From: Gemmatimonadota bacterium
GTDB lineage: Bacteria > Gemmatimonadota > Gemmatimonadetes > Gemmatimonadales > Gemmatimonadaceae
Length of the DNA: 64,000 bases
Reading direction: 5' to 3'
Assembly (NCBI GenBank): GCA_026387915.1
Contig: JAPLKS010000009.1
Location: 62,001 to 126,000 of the forward strand
Position numbers and translations under genes: made by a program. The notes beneath the pieces were generated by a model, which made no database searches, was not told the origin of the DNA, and was given only the letters and a program-made list of their open reading frames with translations. Every line of letters starts with the position of its first letter. The stretch's first letter is position 1. This document shows positions 1 to 8,113 of the stretch, in pieces.

Positions 1-2
1 GC

Positions 3-248
3 GGCGACGTGGTGGATGAGGCGGCGCTAGCGGACGCGCTCCAGGCCGGGCGACTGGCGGCCGCTGGGCTTGATGTGTTTGAGCGGGAACCAACGGTGAG
101 TTCCGCCTTGCTCGGCCTGCCCAATGCCGTCCTCCTGCCGCACATCGGCAGCGCAACCGTCGAAGCCCGTACGGCGATGGGGCACCTCGCGGTGGATAAT
201 CTTGTGGCGTTCTTCGAGGGAAAAACCGTGCCAAACCCTGTGGCGTAG
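3..248 (+). CDS. D-2-hydroxyacid dehydrogenase, C-terminal part (5' end outside window)
   Basis: Only the last 81 codons are present; the frame is open from the first bases of the window. The fragment is the end of the NAD-binding domain of the D-isomer-specific 2-hydroxyacid dehydrogenase family: the GDVVDE strand, then [11 protein letters not shown], which carries the catalytic Glu, then LLPHIGSAT, which carries the catalytic His, and a closing [11 protein letters not shown] helix. The GSAT variant after the His resembles glyoxylate/hydroxypyruvate reductases more than 3-phosphoglycerate dehydrogenase. No ACT domain follows. The likely reaction is NAD(P)H reduction of a 2-oxoacid in the cytoplasm; the substrate cannot be fixed from this fragment. 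Confidence 0.85.
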   Translation, partial: GDVVDEAALADALQAGRLAAAGLDVFEREPTVSSALLGLPNAVLLPHIGSATVEARTAMGHLAVDNLVAFFEGKTVPNPVA

Positions 249-292
249 CGGTGGAGCGGTTTCACGGTGCGGCGAGAATATCGTCTGCTTCC

Positions 293-321
293 TTGAACCG
301 TCTTGAGCCACTTCCTAACTT
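293..321 (+). promoter_or_regulatory. Candidate promoter for icd
   Basis: TTGAAC at 293-298 and TAACTT at 316-321 are separated by 17 bp, in the 107-bp gap before icd. The -10 reads on as TAACTTTG. Predicted transcription start is near 328, giving a leader of about 28 nt. Called by eye only. Confidence 0.45.
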
Positions 322-355
322 TGATGTACTCACCCGATTCCGAGAGCAACACACC

Positions 356-1603
356 GTGACTCAATACAAGTACGCAACCGTGCCGCAGGGCGGCGAACGC
401 ATTCAGGCCTCCGGCGGTGTCTTTACTGTGCCGGACCAACCGATCATCCCGTTCATCGAAGGCGACGGCACCGGCCCAGATATCTGGAAGGCCTCTGTTC
501 GCGTGTTCGATGCTGCCGTGGCCATTGCCTACGGCGGCAAGCGCAAGATCCATTGGATGGAAGTGCTGGCTGGTGAAAAAGCGTTCAACGCCACCAAGGA
601 GTGGATGCCCGCCGAAACGCTCGAAGCCATTCGCGAGTTCAAGATCGCCATCAAAGGCCCGCTCACGACGCCGGTTGGCGGCGGCATTCGTTCGCTGAAC
701 GTGGCGCTGCGGCAGGAACTCGACCTCTACGCCTGCATTCGCCCCGTGCGCTACTTCCAGGGCGTCGGCGCGCCCATGAAACATCCGGAAAAACTCAATA
801 TCATCATCTTCCGTGAGAACGTCGAAGACGTCTACTCTGGGATTGAGTTCAAGGCCGGCACGCCCGAAGCCGAGAAGCTCCGGGCCTTCCTGAAGACCGA
901 GTTCAACAAGAACGTGCGTGAAGGCTCGGCCATCGGTATCAAACCGATGTCGCCGTTCGGCTCCAAGCGCCTCGTGAAGATGGCGCTCGAGTACGCACTG
1001 AAGCGCGGCTGCAAGTCTGTCACGCTGATGCACAAGGGCAACATTATGAAGTTCACCGAAGGTGGCTTCAAAGACTGGGGCTACGAAATCGCGCGCGAGC
1101 AGTTCGCGTCGACCGTTGTGGCCGAGGCCGATCTCGGCAAGGCTGGCAACGGCGCACGCGCCGACGCCGTGGTCCTCAAAGATCGTATTGCCGATTCGAT
1201 GTTCCAGCAGCTCTTGCTGCGCCCAGAAGATTACGAAGTGATTGCCACGCCAAACCTTAACGGCGATTACGTCTCCGACGCGGCCGCTGCACAGGTGGGT
1301 GGCCTCGGCATCGCTCCGGGCGGCAACGTCGGTGATGACGCCGCCGTGTTTGAAGCGACGCACGGCACCGCGCCGAAGTACGCTGGCCTCGACAAGATCA
1401 ACCCAGGCAGCGTGATCCTCTCCGGCGTGATGATGCTCGAGCACATGGGATGGCAGGAAGCCGCCGATCTCATCGTGCGTGGCATGGAGCACGCGATTGC
1501 CGCCAAGACGGTGACGTACGACTTGGCCCGTCAGATGCCAGGCTCCACCGAAGTGTCCACCTCGGCGTTCGGCGACGCCATCATTACCGGGATGAAGAAG
1601 TAA
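356..1603 (+). CDS. icd: NADP-dependent isocitrate dehydrogenase
   Basis: Oxidative decarboxylation of isocitrate to 2-oxoglutarate in the TCA cycle; cytoplasmic homodimer. The 415-residue product matches the E. coli-type family in length. The substrate loop [20 protein letters not shown] places Ser113 at the same number as the regulatory phospho-Ser of E. coli Icd. [10 protein letters not shown] follows, and HGTAPKYAG carries the Lys341-Tyr342 pair typical of NADP rather than NAD enzymes. The GTG at 356 is chosen because the protein then begins [10 protein letters not shown] like its relatives. The frame stays open to 251, but those 35 extra residues look non-conserved and cross the candidate promoter. 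pepA follows after 4 nt. Confidence 0.96.
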   Translation: MTQYKYATVPQGGERIQASGGVFTVPDQPIIPFIEGDGTGPDIWKASVRVFDAAVAIAYGGKRKIHWMEVLAGEKAFNATKEWMPAETLEAIREFKIAIKGPLTTPVGGGIRSLNVALRQELDLYACIRPVRYFQGVGAPMKHPEKLNIIIFRENVEDVYSGIEFKAGTPEAEKLRAFLKTEFNKNVREGSAIGIKPMSPFGSKRLVKMALEYALKRGCKSVTLMHKGNIMKFTEGGFKDWGYEIAREQFASTVVAEADLGKAGNGARADAVVLKDRIADSMFQQLLLRPEDYEVIATPNLNGDYVSDAAAAQVGGLGIAPGGNVGDDAAVFEATHGTAPKYAGLDKINPGSVILSGVMMLEHMGWQEAADLIVRGMEHAIAAKTVTYDLARQMPGSTEVSTSAFGDAIITGMKK

Positions 1604-1607
1604 CTCT

Positions 1608-3083
1608 ATGACTCTCGTCTTGTCGTCCCACGCCGGTGATCCGGCGCAGCTCTCCACGCCACTGCTCGCGCTCGCGTTGTCCTCCGACGCAAAGTTTCCG
1701 AGAGCACTGGCCGCGCTGGATGTGGCCTCCGGTGGCGGCATTGGGCGCGCCATCAAACAGCGTGACTTCAAGGGAAACCGCGACGAGACGTTGTTGCTGT
1801 TCACCACGGGCCGCGGGCCGCAGCGTATTCTGCTGATCGGCATGGGCGCGTTGCCCGCGGCGGGTGCCGTCACGCGAGCGGCGTCTATTGCCGGTCGCAG
1901 GGCCAATGGGATGGGTGTAGGGAAGATGGCGTTCTGGGCCGACGGCCTCGACGCTCGCGGTATTGAAAATGCCGCCGTTGGCGTCAGTCTCGGTGCGTGG
2001 GAGTTTACGGAGCTCAAGAGTGCGCCAGCGAGTGGCGAAAAAACCACGCCACTCAGCGCTGCTGTTATTTGTGTGGGAAAGATTGCCGGTGCCGCCGCCG
2101 CACTCTTGAATGGCCGCGCGGTGGCCGAAGGACAGCGTATTGCGCGGCGCTTGGCGATGCTGCCAGGCAATATTTGCACGCCGAGTTACATCGCCGACGC
2201 CGCTCGCGACATTGCGAAGCGGCACAAGTTGAGTTGCAATGTGTACGGCCGCGCCGATCTCAAAAAGTTTGGCATGGGCTCGTTCCTTGCGGTTGCGCAG
2301 GGCACGCCGCAGGACCCCAAACTCATTGTGCTGGAGTACCGCGGTGGCGCAAAAGGCGCGGCGCCGGTGGCACTGGTAGGCAAGGGACTCTGCTTCGATT
2401 CGGGCGGCATCAGCATCAAGCCGGCCGACCGTATGGAGTGGATGAAGTTCGACATGAGCGGCGCCGCCGGCGTCCTCGGAGCGATGGAAGCCATCGCGCG
2501 CATGAAGCTCAAGATCAACGTGGTTGGTCTGGTGGGCAGCACCACGAACATGCCCAGTGGCACATCGATGAACCCGGGCGATGTTGTCACGGCGAGCAAT
2601 GGCAAAACTATTGAGATTATTAACACGGACGCCGAAGGGCGGCTCGTGCTCGCGGACGTGCTCGTGTACGCCGCACGCTTCAAGCCACAGGCGGTGATTG
2701 ATGCCGCCACGTTGACGGGCGCTGTTGTCGTGGCACTAGGAAACACGGCCGTCGGCGTACTCGGAAACGACCAAGCACTCGTGGACGAAGTGTTGTCGGC
2801 CGGACGCCTCGGCGGCGAACCGGGATGGCAACTCCCGCTCTGGCCGGAGTATAAGGAGCAGATCAAGTCCGATGTCGCTGACATGAAGAACATCGGATCG
2901 CGTGGTGCTGGTACCATTACGGCCGCGCATTTTCTCGCCGAGTTCACGCAAGGGTATCAGTGGGTGCATCTCGACATTGCCGGTACGGCGTACACAGAGG
3001 CGGACCTCGTCGCCATTCCGCGCGGCCCCACGGGAACGCCGGTGCGGACGTTCGTCGAGTTCGTCCGGGGGAGGGCTCGCTGA
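1608..3083 (+). CDS. pepA: Leucyl aminopeptidase (M17 family)
   Basis: Two-metal exopeptidase that removes N-terminal residues from peptides in the cytoplasm. The 491-residue product has the usual layout: a variable N-terminal domain to about residue 170, then the catalytic domain. Metal and catalytic residues are visible in LVGKGLCFDSGGISIKP, MKFDMSGAAG and the family signature NTDAEGRLVLAD (about residues 338-349). It starts with ATG 4 nt after icd, so the two are probably co-transcribed. Its stop codon overlaps a proposed CTG start of the next gene. PepA proteins in some bacteria also bind DNA; nothing here tests that. Confidence 0.96.
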   Translation: MTLVLSSHAGDPAQLSTPLLALALSSDAKFPRALAALDVASGGGIGRAIKQRDFKGNRDETLLLFTTGRGPQRILLIGMGALPAAGAVTRAASIAGRRANGMGVGKMAFWADGLDARGIENAAVGVSLGAWEFTELKSAPASGEKTTPLSAAVICVGKIAGAAAALLNGRAVAEGQRIARRLAMLPGNICTPSYIADAARDIAKRHKLSCNVYGRADLKKFGMGSFLAVAQGTPQDPKLIVLEYRGGAKGAAPVALVGKGLCFDSGGISIKPADRMEWMKFDMSGAAGVLGAMEAIARMKLKINVVGLVGSTTNMPSGTSMNPGDVVTASNGKTIEIINTDAEGRLVLADVLVYAARFKPQAVIDAATLTGAVVVALGNTAVGVLGNDQALVDEVLSAGRLGGEPGWQLPLWPEYKEQIKSDVADMKNIGSRGAGTITAAHFLAEFTQGYQWVHLDIAGTAYTEADLVAIPRGPTGTPVRTFVEFVRGRAR

Positions 3084-5050
3084 GCCCCTTCGCGCGAGCG
3101 CTGCTCGTTGGTGCGCTCGCGCCCCTGATGGCCCTTTTTCCCCAGACGGCGTTGGGGCAGAAGGGCGCGCCGCCGCGCACGCGTGCGGACTCCATCAAAG
3201 CCGCCGCCGAAAAGCCGCGCGCCATTCCGGACTCCGCGATTCCTGACTCTGCCATTGCGCTGAGCCCCGCCGACTCGGCCGCCGCTGACAGCCTGCTCAA
3301 TAAGATTCCGCCACGCGACACCATCAAAACGGCGATCGTCTCGAGCTACGCACCCAACAACACCGAGATCGGCGGCCGCGACTATCACTGGACGCGCGAG
3401 GAGCTGTTCGCCTCCGGCGCCGTGACCCTCGGCGACCTGCTCGCTCAGGTGCCAGGTGTCACGGGCTATCAAACTGGCTTCATGGCCGCCCCGCAGGTGG
3501 TCACCTGGTACGGCAATGCCGGCTCAGTGCGCGTGTTCGTGGACGGCGTCGCCTACGTATCGCTCAATCCACGCAATGGTGGCGTGCCCGATTTTGCGGT
3601 GATTCCACTCTGGACGCTCGAAGACATTCGGATTGAACGCTCGGCCGGCGAAGTGCGCGCCTATTTGCGTACTTGGCGCGTGGATCGTACCACGCCATCC
3701 ACGCGCGTGGATGTCATCACGGGCAGCGAAAACCTCAATCTGTACCGCGGGTTCTTTGGGAAGCGCTTCGACAACGGCGTGGCCGTACAGCTCGCCGGCC
3801 AGCAGTTCAATACTATTTCGCGCACCGGACTCGATGGCGACGCGCTCGGCGGTCTCGCACGCATCGGTTGGGCGCGCGGAGATTGGAGTGTGGATGGCAC
3901 GTACCAGACACAGGGGCTGAATCGCAACGTTGGGCAGCGTTACACGCGCCCGGCGTCGACCGTGCCGTTGCAACCCAAGGCGATGGCTGCCTATTCCGGC
4001 TCCGACGCGGTGGGCTATCTGCGCCTCGGCTGGCGCGATCCGGCGCGTGATGTGGCTTGGGTGCAACTGATTGCCGCGACGCTCGCGTCGGTAGAAGCGC
4101 ATGGCAAGAGCACGTCCACTATTTCGGTCACAGACACCGTCGACACGGCATCGTCGCGCTCACAGTACACGCTGGCGGCTGGCACCAACTGGCGCGGCAT
4201 CCGCCTCGTGGCCATCAATCGGTTTGAGCGGATGTACGGAGCGCCGATTGTCACCAAGACTGGCGTCGGCGACAGCGCCGTGACTAAGACGCGTCGCACC
4301 ATGAAGTCGTTCTTCGCACCCGGTTTGCGACTCGAATACGAGTACAAGTTCGCGACACTCGGGGCCGTGTTCGACCGATCGTCCGACTCCACCGATCACA
4401 AGGATCTATTTCTTAGAGCCGCGCCGTTCTCGTGGCTCCAGTTTGGTGGCGCCTGGAGTAATGTCGCGCCGACCGACAAGAACGACCCGCGAAAAAGCTA
4501 CGTCACCACGCGATACGAAGCCGCCCTCAAGTTCCGCGACCGCTGGATCACCGTTGGCACTATCCAGCGTGGTCTCATGACGCTGGCGGCCCCGATTGAG
4601 CTCGACTCAGCGCTCCACCCGATGCTAGACGACAAGGTTGCCGGGCTGACCGCGTCGGTCCACGGCCCCCTATTTGGCGGCTGGGGGATCGATTTTGACG
4701 CCATCAAGTGGAAGACCACCAGCGGCTGGCGTCCTCAAAACGAGGCGCGTACGACGATCAAGTTTGCCTCGGGCTTTCCCAAGCGCTTCACGCGGAACGA
4801 GTTCCATCTGCTCGTCTCGGCTACCCACGAGCTGCGGTCCGCCTCGTTCGTGCCATCCGGTAAGTTGTTGACAGGGCAGAGCTTAGCGTCGTACAGCATC
4901 TTCTCAACGCTGCTCGAAATCCGGATTGGCGACGCGACGATCTCGTGGCAGTACCGAAACGCGGTCGGAACCCCTTACGAGCAGTATCCGGGCTACACAA
5001 TGCCACGCCTCACGAACATCTACGGCGTGCGGTGGAACTTCTGGAACTGA
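3080..5050 (+). CDS. TonB-receptor-like outer-membrane beta-barrel with plug domain
   Basis: Predicted outer-membrane protein of about 656 residues. From the proposed start there is a clean signal peptide: RALLVGALAPLMALF, then a probable cleavage near TALGQ. An Ala/Asp/Ser/Pro-rich spacer follows. A plug-like domain spans roughly residues 90-190, with LGDLLAQVPGV, SVRVFVDGVAY and LEDIRIERSAG, a typical TonB-receptor plug progression. The rest alternates like beta-strands and ends in an aromatic residue pair plus Asn (NFWN). No clear TonB box. No ATG/GTG/TTG start gives a signal peptide. CTG at 3080 does, and it lies 6 nt after GGAGG (3069-3073). ATG 3128 would remove the signal peptide and GTG 2960 would lie 124 nt inside pepA. 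Ligand unknown. Confidence 0.72.
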   Translation: MSPFARALLVGALAPLMALFPQTALGQKGAPPRTRADSIKAAAEKPRAIPDSAIPDSAIALSPADSAAADSLLNKIPPRDTIKTAIVSSYAPNNTEIGGRDYHWTREELFASGAVTLGDLLAQVPGVTGYQTGFMAAPQVVTWYGNAGSVRVFVDGVAYVSLNPRNGGVPDFAVIPLWTLEDIRIERSAGEVRAYLRTWRVDRTTPSTRVDVITGSENLNLYRGFFGKRFDNGVAVQLAGQQFNTISRTGLDGDALGGLARIGWARGDWSVDGTYQTQGLNRNVGQRYTRPASTVPLQPKAMAAYSGSDAVGYLRLGWRDPARDVAWVQLIAATLASVEAHGKSTSTISVTDTVDTASSRSQYTLAAGTNWRGIRLVAINRFERMYGAPIVTKTGVGDSAVTKTRRTMKSFFAPGLRLEYEYKFATLGAVFDRSSDSTDHKDLFLRAAPFSWLQFGGAWSNVAPTDKNDPRKSYVTTRYEAALKFRDRWITVGTIQRGLMTLAAPIELDSALHPMLDDKVAGLTASVHGPLFGGWGIDFDAIKWKTTSGWRPQNEARTTIKFASGFPKRFTRNEFHLLVSATHELRSASFVPSGKLLTGQSLASYSIFSTLLEIRIGDATISWQYRNAVGTPYEQYPGYTMPRLTNIYGVRWNFWN

Positions 5051-5085
5051 GTGGGCGCTCATAGGGCGTACGAGGCCGTCCGGCG

Positions 5086-5114
5086 TTTACAAAGGCGTTG
5101 TCGGACAGTAACTT
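5086..5114 (+). promoter_or_regulatory. Weak candidate promoter for yicC-gmk-rpoZ-coaBC
   Basis: TTTACA at 5086-5091 and TAACTT at 5109-5114 are 17 bp apart in the 76-bp gap before yicC. The -10 matches E. coli poorly but equals the one before icd and mdh. The start site would fall only about 6 nt before the ATG. Confidence 0.33.
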
Positions 5115-5126
5115 AGTAGGCTCGCT

Positions 5127-5999
5127 ATGATTCGTTCGATGACCGGTTTCGGCGCTGCTGAAGGCCTCGTGGGCACCACCCGCGTGGCCGTTGAGTTGCG
5201 TTCGGTCAACCACCGTTTCTTCAATCCAAGCCTCAAGCTGTCTTCGGATCTCTCCAAGTGGGAGCCCGAAGTGCGTGAGGCACTCCGAAAGCGCATCAGT
5301 CGCGGGCATGTCACACTGACCGCCCGGACGGTTCGTGATGCGGTAGAAGTGGCGGCCATCAACGAGACGCGCTTTGCTGAGTACGCGGCTCGCTTGAAGG
5401 GTTTGCGTGACCGGCACGGCTTGGGCGGCGAAGTGGACGTTGCGACGGTGCTCCGTATGCCCGACGTGATCCACGGCGCCACCGAAGAGCAGGACGGTAC
5501 GGTTGAAGAGTTGTTGCTCATTGTGGAAGGTGCCATCGCGGCGCTGGGACGGATGCGCGAAGCCGAAGGTGCACGACTCGCCGAGGTGTTGCGTGAACGA
5601 ATTGCCGTCATTGAAGACGCGGTGGGACGCATTGCGGTGCGGGCACCGGAGCGGGTGGTAGCCCAGCGCGATCGCCTGCGGGAAAATGTGAAGGTGTTAG
5701 CCGAAGGGATTGCGGTCGATGAGCAGCGACTGGCGCAGGAGATTGCGATTCTGGCCGATCGCTTGGACGTTGGGGAAGAGTTGGACCGCTTTGCATCGCA
5801 CATTACCGCATTCCGTGACGCACTCGCCGTGAAGGACGGCGACGCCATCGGCAAGCGGCTCGGCTTCCTGTTGCAAGAGTTGCTACGCGAAGCCAATACG
5901 ACAGGCAGTAAGGCCAACGACGCGACCATTCAAAAGGACGTGTTGCTGGTGAAGGAAGAATTAGAACGGATTCGTGAACAGGTGGAGAACCTCGAATGA
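5127..5999 (+). CDS. yicC: YicC/YloC-family endoribonuclease-like protein
   Basis: The 290-residue product begins with the family hallmark MIRSMTGFG and has the N-terminal YicC domain (to about 155), then the DUF1732 C-terminal domain ending LLVKEELERIREQVENLE. Family members are cytoplasmic; E. coli YicC has been reported as an RNA endonuclease. The conserved C-terminal GSKANDATIQ stretch is present. The gene overlaps gmk by 4 nt (ATGA), the usual partner of yicC in many phyla. First gene of a long tandem run with guanylate kinase, RNA polymerase omega and CoaBC. Confidence 0.93.
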   Translation: MIRSMTGFGAAEGLVGTTRVAVELRSVNHRFFNPSLKLSSDLSKWEPEVREALRKRISRGHVTLTARTVRDAVEVAAINETRFAEYAARLKGLRDRHGLGGEVDVATVLRMPDVIHGATEEQDGTVEELLLIVEGAIAALGRMREAEGARLAEVLRERIAVIEDAVGRIAVRAPERVVAQRDRLRENVKVLAEGIAVDEQRLAQEIAILADRLDVGEELDRFASHITAFRDALAVKDGDAIGKRLGFLLQELLREANTTGSKANDATIQKDVLLVKEELERIREQVENLE

Positions 6000-6640
6000 A
6001 TCCATTCCCGGTGGTGCTGTCGGCGCCGAGTGGGGGTGGCAAGACCACCGTCACGCATCGCTTGATGGCGCAGCGAAAGAATTTGGGGTATTCGATTTCG
6101 TGCACCACGCGGACGCCGCGGGTGGGCGAGGTCAACGGAACGGATTACCACTTTCTCGCGGAGCCGGAGTTCTTGGCGCGGCGTGAACGGGGTGAGTTTG
6201 CAGAAACGGCTATCGTGCACGGCCGGTGGTACGGCACACTGAAGTCCGCCGTGCAAGTGGTGTTGGACAGCGGAAAGCACGTCATGATGGACATTGACGT
6301 GCAGGGAGCGGCGCAGTTCGCGGTGGCCTATCCTGGTGCGGTGCTTGTTTTTGTGCTGCCGCCGTCAGTCGATGTGCTGGTGGAGCGCCTGATGGCGAGG
6401 CAGACTGAAAGTCGTGCCGCGCTGCGCACGCGGTTGCAAAGTGCGCGGGCGGAGTTGAAGGAAGTCGATCGGTACCACTACGTCGTGGTCAATGATCAAC
6501 TGGACGCGGCGGTGGAGCGGGTGAGTGCCATCATCGACGCCGAGGAAGTGAAGCGCGAGCGGGTCCGTTCGCTCGACGCGCAGGTGGCTGGGCTGATTAC
6601 CCGGCTGGATACGGAGCTTGAGGGTTTTGCGCAGGACTGA
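5996..6640 (+). CDS. gmk: Guanylate kinase
   Basis: Phosphorylates GMP/dGMP to the diphosphate with ATP; cytoplasmic, purine salvage and (p)ppGpp precursor supply. 214 residues, normal length. P-loop SAPSGGGKTT with Lys16 near the N-terminus. GMP-binding SCTTRTPRVGEVNGTDYHF follows and the DIDVQGAAQ strand is present. ATG start overlaps the yicC stop (ATGA), implying translational coupling. rpoZ begins 27 nt downstream, the classic gmk-rpoZ pairing. Confidence 0.96.
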   Translation: MNPFPVVLSAPSGGGKTTVTHRLMAQRKNLGYSISCTTRTPRVGEVNGTDYHFLAEPEFLARRERGEFAETAIVHGRWYGTLKSAVQVVLDSGKHVMMDIDVQGAAQFAVAYPGAVLVFVLPPSVDVLVERLMARQTESRAALRTRLQSARAELKEVDRYHYVVVNDQLDAAVERVSAIIDAEEVKRERVRSLDAQVAGLITRLDTELEGFAQD

Positions 6641-6667
6641 TTACCCGTCGTCACCGAGGAAGCATCG

Positions 6668-6880
6668 ATGCGAGTGTTTACACCCCAGGAAGTGATCACC
6701 CACGCGGCCAACAAGTACCTCGCGGTACTGGTGGCCTCGAAGTACGCCCGCGTGCTCAACGATTTCCCGCGCGATCGCTCCAAGAGCGGTGAGAAGAAGC
6801 TCACGACGCGTTCGCTCGAAGAGCTGTCGACCGGTGACATCGAGTATCGTGTGGTTCCGCGGCGTCGCGCCGCGGAATAA
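6668..6880 (+). CDS. rpoZ: RNA polymerase omega subunit
   Basis: The 70-residue protein matches the RpoZ/Rpb6 family: an N-terminal helix TPQEVITHAANKYLAVLVAS and AxxVARxLN-like KYARVLND, then a Lys/Arg-rich linker and the TTRSLEELSTGDIEY segment seen in many RpoZ proteins. Omega helps assemble beta-prime and can form part of a ppGpp site. It sits between gmk and coaBC, its usual neighbours. A GAGGAAG Shine-Dalgarno (6656-6662) precedes the ATG. Confidence 0.9.
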   Translation: MRVFTPQEVITHAANKYLAVLVASKYARVLNDFPRDRSKSGEKKLTTRSLEELSTGDIEYRVVPRRRAAE

Positions 6881-6904
6881 CGCGACCTCCGCCGCGCGCG
6901 AGCC

Positions 6905-8113
6905 GTGCGCCCCGTACAGGGCCGGCGGATCCTCCTCGGGGTAACCGGAGGGATCGCAAGCTATAAAACGGCGTGGCTTGCGCGGCTGTTCGCGCAGGGC
7001 GGCGCGGAAGTTGACGTTGTGCTCACGCGTTCGGCGCGTGAGTTCATTGGCGCCGTCACGTTCGAGGCGCTCACCGGGCGGCCGGTGCACACCGAACTGG
7101 TGGCCGAAGGGCACGCCCTCGATCACATCACGCTGGCTCGCGGCGCCAATCTCATTGTGGTGGCGCCGGCGACGGCCGATTTCCTCTCGCGCGCGGCCTC
7201 TGGTCGCGCGGATGATCTGCTGAGCGCCTGTCTGCTCGCGGCCGACGCACCGGTGCTGCTCGTGCCCGCGATGAACGATCGCATGTGGGCGCACAAGCAG
7301 ACGAGCGCCAACGTCGAACATCTCCGTTCGCTCGGCTATCACGTGCTCGCGCCCGATTCTGGGCCGTTGGCGTCGCCGCAAGAAGGCGCGGGCCCTGGGC
7401 GCATGCCGGAACCCGCCACGATCTTTGCGCACGCCGCTCGCTTGCTTGAACCGCGCGATGTGCTCGCCGGCAAGCGTGTGGTGGTCACCGCAGGGCCAAC
7501 GCGCGAAGCGATTGACCCCGTGCGCTATCTCTCTAATCACAGCAGCGGTCGCATGGGTGTGGCGATTGCGGAGAGTGCCTGGCGCCGCGGTGCCGACGTA
7601 ACGTTGATCGCTGGCCCACTCGCCGTGCCGCTGCCAGATGGTGTGCACACCGTCTCCGTAGAAACCACGGAACAGATGGCGACTGCCGTTCGCCATGCAC
7701 TCGCATCAGCCGATGTGCTCGTGATGGCGGCAGCCCCAGCGGATTTCCGCCCATCGCGTGTGGCCGATGCCAAAATCAAAAAAGGCGCGCGTCCCGAAGC
7801 GATTGCGCTCGACAACACCACCGACATCCTCGCGTCGACCCGTGATGCGCGCCGCCCAGGCACGATCGTTGTTGGCTTCGCGCTCGAAACCGACGACGTG
7901 ATCGCGAACGCCGCCAAGAAGCTCGAGGTCAAGGATCTCGATTTTGTTGTCGTGAATGACGCACGCGAGGCCGGTGCAGGATTTGGTGTCGACACAAATC
8001 GCGTCACGATCCTCGCGCGCGGGGCGCAGCCCGACGCACTCCCGCTCCTCCAGAAGACCGAAGTGGCTGACGCCATTCTCGATCGCGTTGAGGGAGTGAT
8101 GCGTGGACGGTAG
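6905..8113 (+). CDS. coaBC: Bifunctional phosphopantothenoylcysteine decarboxylase / phosphopantothenate-cysteine ligase
   Basis: Two steps of coenzyme A synthesis in one polypeptide of 402 residues. The N-terminal CoaC flavoprotein half starts RRILLGVTGGIASYK, has the active-site His in HALDHITLARGAN and the PAMNDRMW substrate motif. The C-terminal CoaB half starts about residue 190 with VVTAGPTREAIDPVRYLSNH, followed by SSGRMG, the DAKIKK lysine region and KDLDFVVVND. GTG start 24 nt after rpoZ. It overlaps the next gene by 11 nt. Confidence 0.96.
   Translation: MRPVQGRRILLGVTGGIASYKTAWLARLFAQGGAEVDVVLTRSAREFIGAVTFEALTGRPVHTELVAEGHALDHITLARGANLIVVAPATADFLSRAASGRADDLLSACLLAADAPVLLVPAMNDRMWAHKQTSANVEHLRSLGYHVLAPDSGPLASPQEGAGPGRMPEPATIFAHAARLLEPRDVLAGKRVVVTAGPTREAIDPVRYLSNHSSGRMGVAIAESAWRRGADVTLIAGPLAVPLPDGVHTVSVETTEQMATAVRHALASADVLVMAAAPADFRPSRVADAKIKKGARPEAIALDNTTDILASTRDARRPGTIVVGFALETDDVIANAAKKLEVKDLDFVVVNDAREAGAGFGVDTNRVTILARGAQPDALPLLQKTEVADAILDRVEGVMRGR

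Noticed and set aside
251-355. 35-residue N-terminal extension of Icd
   Set aside because: Not conserved-looking and covers the candidate promoter; GTG 356 gives the family N-terminus.
2960-3079. Upstream extension of the barrel protein from GTG 2960
   Set aside because: Arg/Gly/His-rich shadow of the pepA end placed before a signal peptide; implausible for an exported protein.
6641-7696. 351-codon minus-strand frame opposite rpoZ and coaBC
   Set aside because: Overlaps two recognised genes completely and shows no motif of its own.
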